Below, in pieces: positions 8,486-14,608 of a stretch of DNA of 36,174 bases. The notes under the pieces were generated by a model that saw only the letters and a program-made list of their open reading frames with translations, was not told the origin of the DNA and ran no database searches. The position numbers and the translations under genes are program-made. Source of the stretch: Myxococcota bacterium (GTDB taxonomy: Bacteria > Myxococcota_A > UBA796 > UBA2385); assembly GCA_023150805.1 (NCBI GenBank), contig JAKLKF010000006.1:1-36174 (forward strand), written 5' to 3'. Positions within the stretch are counted from its first letter, which is position 1; each line of letters starts with the position of its first letter.

Positions 8486-9490
8486 ATGCAGGTCCTGGTC
8501 ACAGGGGCCACCGGCTTCCTGGGCGCCAACGTGGTGCGCCACCTCCTCGCTCGCGGCGACCGCGTGCGCTGCCTGGTGCGCAAGCCCAACGCCCTCGTCC
8601 AGGACCTGCCCGTCGAGCTGGTGAGCGCGCCGCTGGTGCCGCGCGACCAGGGCGAGCTGCAGGAGCTGCTGCGCGCGGTCGACGGCTGCGAGGGCATCTA
8701 CCACGTGGCCGGCCTCTTCGACCCGGGCCCCGAGGGCGCGCGCGCGATGCGGGACGTGCACGTCTTCGGCACGCGCGCCCTGTGCGACGCCGCGGTGCGG
8801 ACGGGCGCGCGCCGGATGGTGCTGTGCTCCTCGTCGGTGACCGTGGGCTTCGGCAGCCGGGAGCAGCCGGGGGACGAGGACACGGCGCTGGACCCGACCC
8901 CAGTCTACGGCGCCACCGGGGCCCTGCGCTGCTACCACGACACCAAGGCCCAGGCCGAGCAGCTCGCGACGGGCTGGGGTGGGGTCGAGGTCGTGGTCGT
9001 CAACCCCGACTTCGTCGTCGGCGCCTGGGACGTCAAGCCGACCTCGGGCCAGATGATCGTGCGCATGTCCCGCCGCTGGATGCCCTTCTACCCGCGCGGG
9101 GGCAAGTGCTTCGTCGACGCCGACGACGCGGCCGCGGCGCACCTGCTGGCCATGGACCGCGGGCGCCCCGGGCGCCGCTACCTGCTGGGCAACGAGAACC
9201 TGAGCTACCGGGAGTTCATGGACCTGGTGGCCGAGGTGGTCGGGCAGCGCCCGCCCGCGCTGCCGCTGCCGGACGTCGCCGTGCACCTGGCCAGCGAGCT
9301 GGTCCCCCTCGCGCACCGGCTGGCGCCCGACCGGCTGCAGGGGCTGGATGCCCAGGTGCTGCGGGCGATGCAGCAGGATCGGTACCGGTCCGGCCGGCGC
9401 GCCCGGGACGAGCTGGGCATGCCGGCCACGCCCATCCGGACCTCGGTGGAGAAGGCCTGGCAGTGGTTCCGCGACCACGGCTACTGCTGA
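8486..9490 (+). CDS. Extended SDR NAD(P)-dependent epimerase/reductase
   Basis: 334 residues. It has the Rossmann nucleotide-binding motif TGATGFLG at residues 6-13, the SDR catalytic pair in YHDTK (Tyr150, Lys154) and Ser residues in LCSSSVTVGFGS before it. This is the pattern of extended SDRs of the dihydroflavonol-4-reductase/HpnA-like group. The substrate is unknown: these enzymes reduce or epimerise sugars, sterols or hydroxy-ketones. The gene lies 9 bases after the acyl-CoA dehydrogenase gene. Its last 28 bases overlap the proposed start of the next gene in another frame. Confidence 0.9.
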   Translation: MQVLVTGATGFLGANVVRHLLARGDRVRCLVRKPNALVQDLPVELVSAPLVPRDQGELQELLRAVDGCEGIYHVAGLFDPGPEGARAMRDVHVFGTRALCDAAVRTGARRMVLCSSSVTVGFGSREQPGDEDTALDPTPVYGATGALRCYHDTKAQAEQLATGWGGVEVVVVNPDFVVGAWDVKPTSGQMIVRMSRRWMPFYPRGGKCFVDADDAAAAHLLAMDRGRPGRRYLLGNENLSYREFMDLVAEVVGQRPPALPLPDVAVHLASELVPLAHRLAPDRLQGLDAQVLRAMQQDRYRSGRRARDELGMPATPIRTSVEKAWQWFRDHGYC

Positions 9491-10170
9491 GCGCCGCCGC
9501 CGGTGGCGGCCTGCTGGCGCTGTTGCCGGCCTGCCCCGCCGAGCAGCTCGGTGTGGAGCTGCCCCGCGGGGGTGCGCAGGCCATCTCGCAGGAGGACCTG
9601 CGCCGCGACACCTGGCTGGTGCAGGAGCGGAGCGAGGCGCCCGCCGGCGAGGTGGCGGCGCGCCTCTCGCAGATGCGGCTGCTGCCGGCCTTCGGCAGCG
9701 AGTGGGTGCGCCCCGGAGACGGGGGCCCGGTGGCCTGCGGCCGCAAGGACGGCGCGGGAGAGGGGATCGTGCTGGTGATCGCGGTGGGCGATCCGGCGAC
9801 CCCCGCGGGCGCGGTGGCCTGGGCCGGGCTGATCAGCCTGGCGAAGGGCTGGGACCTGCCCGGCGTGCCCGAGGGGACGCGGGTGCTGTGCGTGGCGCCC
9901 GGCGCCGAGGCCGCCGCCGCGCTGCGGGCGCGGCCCCCGGTGCCGGTGGGCGAGGTGCGGCTGGCGGTCGAGCTGGGGCCGCTGTGGACGGAGGAGCCGT
10001 CGCTCCGTGGCCCGGCCGGGGCGCCGCCGACCTGGGTGCTGTCGGCCCCGGAGGCGGCGCCGTCCTCGGCGGGCGCGGTGGACTACCGCGTGGTCGAGGC
10101 CGGGGTGCGCAGCGCCCTGGCGCGGATCGACGCCCTGGCCGCGGCTCAGGGTGCGGCGGCGCCGCCCTGA
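9463..10170 (+). CDS. Putative lipoprotein, weakly M28-peptidase-like
   Basis: 235 residues if started at the GTG at 9463, which has GGAGAAGG seven bases upstream. This start gives a lipoprotein signal: VVPRPRLLL, a hydrophobic Ala/Gly/Leu core, then the lipobox LPAC with Cys at residue 21. It would overlap the preceding gene by 28 bases. The mature part begins ISQEDLRRDTW with a REMOVED-type small helix, then IVLVIAVGDPATPAGAVAWAGLISLAKGW, which recalls the ordering of M28-type aminopeptidases. The His/Asp/Glu zinc ligands expected for that family are not evident, so it may be an inactive relative. The function is unknown. The 3' end overlaps the convergent gene at 10146 by 25 bases. Confidence 0.7.
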   Translation: MVPRPRLLLSAAAGGGLLALLPACPAEQLGVELPRGGAQAISQEDLRRDTWLVQERSEAPAGEVAARLSQMRLLPAFGSEWVRPGDGGPVACGRKDGAGEGIVLVIAVGDPATPAGAVAWAGLISLAKGWDLPGVPEGTRVLCVAPGAEAAAALRARPPVPVGEVRLAVELGPLWTEEPSLRGPAGAPPTWVLSAPEAAPSSAGAVDYRVVEAGVRSALARIDALAAAQGAAAPP

Positions 10171-10499
10171 GCGGCCGGAGTCTGCACGGCCTGGTCGGGG
10201 GCGCCCGCGGCGCTGCCCAGCTCGCGCTCCAGCGCCTCGACCTCGGCCTTCAGGGCGTCGTTGCGCTGCTGCAGCGCCTGCACCCGGTCCTGGACGTCGG
10301 CGACCGCCCGGGCGCGGGCGGCCGGATCCTGCTCGGCGCGGGCGGCGGTCGCCACCTCCTCCAGCTCGACCGCCATCGCCTCCACCTCGCCCGAGAGCGC
10401 GGCGATCCGGTCCACCCGCTCCAGGGCGCGTGCCGCCGGGCTGTCGGGCGAGGCCGGGCCGGGGTCGCCCAGGGCGCATGCGAGGAGCAGCAGGAGCAT
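10146..10499 (-). CDS. Small lipoprotein with coiled coil
   Basis: 117 residues. An in-frame stop lies four codons upstream, so the ATG at 10499 is the earliest possible ATG start. The signal is very short (MLLLLLAC), with LLAC acting as lipobox and Cys at residue 8. Residues about 25-95 are heptad-rich (RALERVDRIAALSGEVEAMA; VQALQQRNDALKAEVEALER) and should form a coiled coil. The tail is Ala/Gln/Pro-rich. No clear ribosome-binding site was found. It is probably anchored to the outer or inner membrane, resembling small structural lipoproteins, but no specific family is recognised. Confidence 0.7.
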   Translation of the reverse strand: MLLLLLACALGDPGPASPDSPAARALERVDRIAALSGEVEAMAVELEEVATAARAEQDPAARARAVADVQDRVQALQQRNDALKAEVEALERELGSAAGAPDQAVQTPAAQGGAAAP

Positions 10500-10572
10500 G
10501 GTGGCGGCCTATCTCGCGGCGCGCGCCGCTCGCCACGGGCCACCGCGGGGGCCGGCAGGGGGCGGCGGCGGG

Positions 10573-10578
10573 TAGGCT
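10573..10578 (+). promoter_or_regulatory. -10-like TAGGCT before the Cys-rich lipoprotein gene
   Basis: TAGGCT in GGGTAGGCTGGGG lies 44 bases before the proposed TTG start at 10617, in the gap between divergent lipoprotein genes. No -35 match was found. It belongs to a recurrent set of TAGRNT hexamers in this window. Confidence 0.4.
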
Positions 10579-10616
10579 GGGGCCGTCGAGCGCTCCCTCT
10601 CGACCTGGATGCCCGG

Positions 10617-11402
10617 TTGCCCGTCGCCGCCCTCGCGCTCGCGCTCGTCGTCCTGCCCGGCTGCGAGCGCCGCTCCGACGCCGAGCGCTACCACCACGCC
10701 CTGGTCGAGGCCCGCAGCTACGCGACGGCGCGGGCGAGCTGCCGGCGGATCGAGGACCCCGACAGCCGCGGGGACTGCCTGGTGGGCGTGATGGAGGTCT
10801 GGCAGCGCCTGGACGCCGCCGGGTGCCACGAGATCCTGGCGCCGGCGGGCGCGGGGGCGGGGGCGGCGCCGGAGCTGGCGGTGTGGCGGGACGAGTGCAT
10901 GTTCCAGCTCGCCGAGCGCCAACGCGCCCACGGAGACCTGCCGACCGCGCTGCGGACCTGCCTGGACAGCCGCTGGGCGCGGGAGTGCTCCTGGCACCTG
11001 CTGCAGGACGAGGCCGAGGCGTCCCTGGACGAGCCCGCCGCGGTGGCCGAGGCGCGCATCCGGGCCTTCCGCGACGCGCCGCGCCTGCCCGACGCCTCGC
11101 TGCAGTTCTGGATCATCCGCGCGCGCGCCGGGGCGGCCCGGGGCCGCCCGGTGTCCGAGGCGGACTGCGCCGCGCTGGCCGCGCCGGCGCCCTGCCGCGA
11201 GGCGCTGGGCGTGACGGTGCGAAGCATGTTGGACGCCCGGCTTCGGGCCGAAGGGACCTCCGGGTGCGCCCACGTCGTGCAGACGGCGGCTACGCTCTCG
11301 GGCGTGGCCTGGTTGCCTGGGCCGCTTGTGGATGCCGAGGTCGCCAGGTGGGCGAGCGCGCGGTGCCCGACCTCGGGCGCCGAGCGGTCCGGCCCGCCGT
11401 GA
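10617..11402 (+). CDS. Cys-rich helical lipoprotein of unknown function
   Basis: 261 residues from the TTG at 10617. The start is chosen because it directly opens a lipoprotein signal: PVAALALALVVLPGC, with lipobox LPGC and Cys at residue 16. A CTG four codons earlier is the alternative, and the ribosome-binding site is weak. The mature protein carries many regularly placed Cys residues in helical segments (ASCRRIEDPDSRGDC, DAAGCHEIL, WRDECMFQLAER, LRTCLDSRWARECSWHLL). This suggests disulfide-tied helical repeats of a TPR- or Sel1-like kind. No enzyme motif is seen. The NYN gene begins 15 bases after its stop, so the two are probably co-transcribed. Confidence 0.7.
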   Translation: MPVAALALALVVLPGCERRSDAERYHHALVEARSYATARASCRRIEDPDSRGDCLVGVMEVWQRLDAAGCHEILAPAGAGAGAAPELAVWRDECMFQLAERQRAHGDLPTALRTCLDSRWARECSWHLLQDEAEASLDEPAAVAEARIRAFRDAPRLPDASLQFWIIRARAGAARGRPVSEADCAALAAPAPCREALGVTVRSMLDARLRAEGTSGCAHVVQTAATLSGVAWLPGPLVDAEVARWASARCPTSGAERSGPP

Positions 11403-11417
11403 TCCACTGGAGGTCCG

Positions 11418-12236
11418 GTGCGGGTCAGCTTGTTCTTCGACGGCAACAACTTCTTTCGGGCGCTGGAGTCCGCCGCGGCGGGCGTGGAGCTCGACTACGA
11501 GGCGCTCGCGGCCTGGCTGGTCGAGGCCGCGGGCGGGCCCGACGCCCGCCTGGGGGCCGCCACCTGGTACACGGGGGTCAGCGAGCACCCGGGCCTGGAG
11601 CGCTTCCTGGGCGGCCTGGAGCAGCGCCGCGGCTTCTTCGCCGTCCGGCTGCCGGTCGGGCGGCGCCAGTGGCGCTGCCCCTCCTGCGGAGAGGAGCACG
11701 AGCAACGCGCCGAGAAGCAGGTGGACACGCGCATCGTCGCCGACATGATCGGCCTGGCCCACGCCGGCGCCTTCGAGCGCGCGGTGCTGCTGTCGGGCGA
11801 CGAGGACCTGGTGCCGGCGCTGGACGCCGTGCACGCGACCGGCCGGGCCGTGCTGGTGGCGAGCTGGGGGGGCGCCGGCCTCTCGCCCACCTTGCGCGCG
11901 CGCGCTTGGGGCCACCTGGACCTGCTGGCCTCGGTCGAGCGCTTCAGCACCGGCCGGGCCCGCGGCGTGGAGCTGGACGACGCGCAGGTGCTGGCCTCCC
12001 TGTGCGCCGCCGTCGCCTGGTTCGACGAGCGCGGCGGCTACCTGTCGCGCTGGTACTTCGAGAACCGCTGGACGGTGGAGGGCGTGGACCTTGCCGTGGG
12101 GCCGGCCCGGGCGCGCGCCGTCGACCGCCTGCTGGCCCGGGGCGAGGTGGAGCTGGTCGAGGTGGAGGTCAACGGCCGCCGGGTGCCGGCCCTGCGCCCG
12201 CGCGGGGTGGGGAGCGCGGCGGAGGGCTCGCGATAG
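11418..12236 (+). CDS. NYN-domain protein (LabA/DUF88-like putative RNase)
   Basis: 272 residues from a GTG with GGAGG at good spacing. The NYN fold (PIN-like, metal-dependent nuclease) shows in SLFFDGNNFFRAL (Asp8), EKQVDTRIVADMIGLA and VLLSGDEDLVPALDAV, which place the conserved acidic residues. A CPSCGEEH segment (Cys87, Cys90) sits between the first and second motif and may hold a zinc ion. The C-terminal ~90 residues (from about 180) look like a winged-helix or OST-like add-on (LCAAVAWFDERGGYLSRWYF). It is likely an RNA-cleaving or RNA-processing enzyme in the cytoplasm; the substrate is unknown. Confidence 0.85.
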   Translation: MRVSLFFDGNNFFRALESAAAGVELDYEALAAWLVEAAGGPDARLGAATWYTGVSEHPGLERFLGGLEQRRGFFAVRLPVGRRQWRCPSCGEEHEQRAEKQVDTRIVADMIGLAHAGAFERAVLLSGDEDLVPALDAVHATGRAVLVASWGGAGLSPTLRARAWGHLDLLASVERFSTGRARGVELDDAQVLASLCAAVAWFDERGGYLSRWYFENRWTVEGVDLAVGPARARAVDRLLARGEVELVEVEVNGRRVPALRPRGVGSAAEGSR

Positions 12237-12239
12237 AGT
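12234..12239 (+). promoter_or_regulatory. -10-like TAGAGT before the lipoprotein hydrolase gene
   Basis: TAGAGT in CGATAGAGTC overlaps the stop codon of the NYN gene and lies 41 bases before the hydrolase ATG. No -35 match was found. It shares the CGATAG core with the element before the cyclophilin gene. Confidence 0.4.
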
Positions 12240-12280
12240 CGGTGGGCCTGCGGGGCGTCGCCGCCCCGGTCGGAGGACCC

Positions 12281-13423
12281 ATGCCTGCCCTGCTCCTCGC
12301 GCTCCTGGCCTGCTCCGCGGGGCCGGACGGGGACGACAGCGGCGTCGTCGCGCCGCAGCCCCTGGACCTGCCCGAGGACCCCGCCGCCTGGGGGGTGCCC
12401 GTCGGGGTGCGCACCGAGACCATGGGCGAGGTGGTGGTGGAGCTGTGGTACCCGGCCGACGACGCCGTGGCTGGGCAGGCCGGCGAGGTGGTCGACGCCA
12501 CGGTCTTCGTCCCCGACAGCGTGCAGGAGCACATCGGTCCGCTGACGCTGCCGGGCCTGCCCACCCTGGCGGTGCGGGACGCCCCGCTGCGCCCGCCCGA
12601 GGCGCCCTACCCGGTGGTGTTCTTCTCCCACGGCTTCGGCGGCTTCCGGCAGCAGAGCGTCGACCTCACGACCCACCTGGCCAGCCGGGGCTACGTCGTG
12701 ATCTCCGCCGACCACCCGGGCCGCATGCTGGGCGACGTGCTGCCCTGCCTGTTCAGCCCCCCGCTCGAAGGCTGCGACCTGACCGGCTTCACCGAGGACC
12801 CGGCCCAGGAGGACCTGGACCAGGCCCTGGCGCTGCTCGACCAGCTCGCCGCCGAGGGCTGGCTGGCCGGGGCGGTGGACACCGAGACCCTGGCCATCGC
12901 CGGGCACTCCGCGGGCGCCGGCTCGACCACCACCTGGGGCCAGGCCGAGCCACGGATCGACGCCTTGCTCCCGCTCGCCGGCGGGGCCGCGGTCACCGCC
13001 GACCTGCCGACCGCCTTCGTCGAGGGCACCTGCGATCCCTACCCCGGCATGGCGGCGGTCACCGAGAGCGCCCAGGGCTCGGCCGACGCCACCCTGGTCG
13101 CCATCGCGGGCGCGGGCCACCTGGCCTTCTCCGACCTGTGCGAGCTGGAGCTGGGGGCGCTGGCCAAGGACTACCTGGAGGGCCGCGACGACCTGAACGA
13201 CGCCATCTACGCGGGGCTGGTGGCGCTGGCCACCGATGGCTGCCCCGGTGCTGCGCCCGACCCCTCCCTGGCCGCGGAGTGCGGCGACCGCTTCCTCGAC
13301 CTCTCGGTCTCCGACCCCATCGTCCGCCACGTCGCGACCACCTTCCTCGACCAGGCCCTGCGCGGGCAGGGCGCGGGCGTGGACGACGGGGGCTACGCCC
13401 AGGTCCAGGTCTCGACGCCGTGA
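12281..13423 (+). CDS. Lipoprotein alpha/beta hydrolase (COG4188-like)
   Basis: 380 residues; the ATG has CGGAGGA at good spacing. A very short lipoprotein signal MPALLLALLAC (Cys11) is followed by an acidic Gly/Asp spacer. The hydrolase domain has the oxyanion stretch VVFFSHGFGGF, LASRGYVVISADHPG, the nucleophile elbow GHSAG (Ser210), a probable Asp252 in GTCDPY and His280 in GAGHLAFSD. This is the pattern of the predicted dienelactone hydrolase/PAF-acetylhydrolase-like group, so it is probably a surface- or periplasm-facing esterase. Extra Cys residues (LPCLFSPPLEGC; near the C-terminus) may form disulfides. Its stop overlaps the next start as GTGA. Confidence 0.9.
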   Translation: MPALLLALLACSAGPDGDDSGVVAPQPLDLPEDPAAWGVPVGVRTETMGEVVVELWYPADDAVAGQAGEVVDATVFVPDSVQEHIGPLTLPGLPTLAVRDAPLRPPEAPYPVVFFSHGFGGFRQQSVDLTTHLASRGYVVISADHPGRMLGDVLPCLFSPPLEGCDLTGFTEDPAQEDLDQALALLDQLAAEGWLAGAVDTETLAIAGHSAGAGSTTTWGQAEPRIDALLPLAGGAAVTADLPTAFVEGTCDPYPGMAAVTESAQGSADATLVAIAGAGHLAFSDLCELELGALAKDYLEGRDDLNDAIYAGLVALATDGCPGAAPDPSLAAECGDRFLDLSVSDPIVRHVATTFLDQALRGQGAGVDDGGYAQVQVSTP

Positions 13424-13827
13424 GCCCGCCGCTGCCCGAGCTGGTGCGGAGCCCTTCCGTCGACCACCAGGCGCAGCGCCGGCGGGTGCTGATCGTCGGC
13501 GCGGTGGTCGGCGGCGCGCTGCTGCTGGCGTTGATCCTGTGGGGGCTGTGGCCGCGTGGCGACCACGGGCGCTCGGTGATCCTGGTGGGTCCCGCCGGCA
13601 GCCGGCTGACGGTCGACGGGCAGCCGGTGCCGACCCTGGGCAGCGAGGGCAACCACCTGCTGCACCTGCAGCCGGGGGAGCACGAGCTGGAGCTGCACCT
13701 GCGCGAGGACCAGGTGGTGCGGCACACGCTGCGGGTCGAGGAGGAGCCCGGCGCCTTGCGGCTGGAGGCCCGCTACGACCGCACCTTCGGGCGGTGGTCG
13801 GTGGTGGAGCTCCCCGCGGCGCCCTAG
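13420..13827 (+). CDS. Membrane-anchored PEGA-like domain protein
   Basis: 135 residues, starting at a GTG that overlaps the hydrolase stop by four bases (GTGA), so translation is probably coupled. After a short cytoplasmic tail with RRR, a single membrane helix (VLIVGAVVGGALLLALILWGLW, residues about 22-43) leads to a small beta-rich domain. That domain (VILVGPAGSRLTVDGQPVP ... LHLQPGEHELELHL) has the PEGA-like pattern of a 'price-tag' strand followed by P-G-x-H. It could bind peptidoglycan or protein partners in the periplasm. Function is unknown; partnership with the hydrolase is inferred from coupling. Confidence 0.75.
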   Translation: MSPPLPELVRSPSVDHQAQRRRVLIVGAVVGGALLLALILWGLWPRGDHGRSVILVGPAGSRLTVDGQPVPTLGSEGNHLLHLQPGEHELELHLREDQVVRHTLRVEEEPGALRLEARYDRTFGRWSVVELPAAP

Positions 13828-13840
13828 CCGGGCTCGCTGG

Positions 13841-13856
13841 CACTTGTCAGCAAGTG
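13841..13856. repeat. Short perfect inverted repeat
   Basis: CACTTG-TCAG-CAAGTG, a 6-bp stem with a 4-base loop, lies 14 bases after the PEGA-like gene and about 40 bases before the next promoter. It could be a weak terminator or an operator site. Its moderate AT content stands out in this GC-rich gap. Confidence 0.35.
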
Positions 13857-13881
13857 GTCGGGATCCCTGCGGTTTTCGGCC

Positions 13882-13909
13882 TTGCGCCCGCCGACGTCCG
13901 GAGTAATCC
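13882..13909 (+). promoter_or_regulatory. Promoter for a probably leaderless mRNA
   Basis: TTGCGC (13882-13887), 16-base spacer, TAATCC (13904-13909), then CTGCCCCC... running straight into the ATG at 13917. The expected transcription start, 6-8 bases after the -10, falls on or next to the ATG, and no ribosome-binding site is present. Confidence 0.5.
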
Positions 13910-13916
13910 TGCCCCC

Positions 13917-14579
13917 ATGCTGCCCTCGCCCGCCACGCTGCCCGCCATGCTCAGCCTGCTCGCCTGCCAGAAGAGCGTGACCACCCCCTTCCCCGAGGGG
14001 CTGGAGCCGCTGGAGGACTGCGCGGCCGGCTTCCCCGCTCAGGGCGACGACGGCGTGGTGCCCGTGCAGGCGCAGGTCGCCACCGGCGAGACCGAGGACT
14101 GGCTGTACGCCCACGTCTGCGGCTACGTCGGCGCCGGGGTGGAGGATGCCTGGCTGGCGATCCAGGACGCCGACGTGGTGACCGACCGCCGCCGCATCAC
14201 CGAGTACGCCGTCACCGCGCAGGACATCGAGCCCGAGTACGAGGTGAGCTTCCGGATCCACCACCTGGTCGAGGACCTGATCACGGTCGAGTACGACATC
14301 GACTGGCGCCAGGGCGTGTGGGAGGAGGACGACGACGGCGTGCAGAGCGTCGCGGCCCGCTTCCAGAAGACCGAGGGCAGCTCCTTCATCGAGCTGATCG
14401 AGGGCTCGCTGGTGCTCGAGGCGGTGGACGACCAGGAGGACCGCACGGCCTTCTCCCTGGTCATCCACCACGCCAGCCTGGGCTACAAGGTCGAGGAGCT
14501 GGAGCTGAAGGCGACCGACCTCTACGACAGCGTCGCGGCCGTCGCGGCCGGCCAGCCCCTGCCCACCTACGCGGACTAG
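13917..14579 (+). CDS. Putative lipoprotein of unknown function
   Basis: 220 residues from the ATG at 13917, chosen because the promoter-like TAATCC ends eight bases before it and the lipoprotein signal follows at once. The signal is MLPSPATLPAMLSLLAC (lipobox LLAC, Cys17). The mature protein is strongly acidic (many Glu/Asp) with Cys residues in LEDCAAGFP and YAHVCGYVG, and beta-rich stretches (YEVSFRIHHLVEDLITVEYDIDW). No enzyme motif or known family is recognised. It may be a binding or surface protein. It is convergent with pdhC across a 29-base GC-only gap that could form a weak bidirectional hairpin (GGCCCG/CGGGCC). Confidence 0.75.
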   Translation: MLPSPATLPAMLSLLACQKSVTTPFPEGLEPLEDCAAGFPAQGDDGVVPVQAQVATGETEDWLYAHVCGYVGAGVEDAWLAIQDADVVTDRRRITEYAVTAQDIEPEYEVSFRIHHLVEDLITVEYDIDWRQGVWEEDDDGVQSVAARFQKTEGSSFIELIEGSLVLEAVDDQEDRTAFSLVIHHASLGYKVEELELKATDLYDSVAAVAAGQPLPTYAD

Positions 14580-14608
14580 GCGGGCGGGGCGGGGCCCGGG
14601 CGGGCCGC

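Noticed and set aside
10609..10791. 60-codon frame starting at an ATG just before the Cys-rich lipoprotein start
   Set aside because: It is a Ser/Arg/Pro/Thr-rich shifted reading of the lipoprotein gene, which has a proper signal peptide and lipobox in its own frame.
14580..14608. Bidirectional terminator between 13917-14579 and pdhC
   Set aside because: The gap is almost wholly G/C and can pair in many ways (GGCCCG/CGGGCC), but no single strong hairpin or T-tract stands out.
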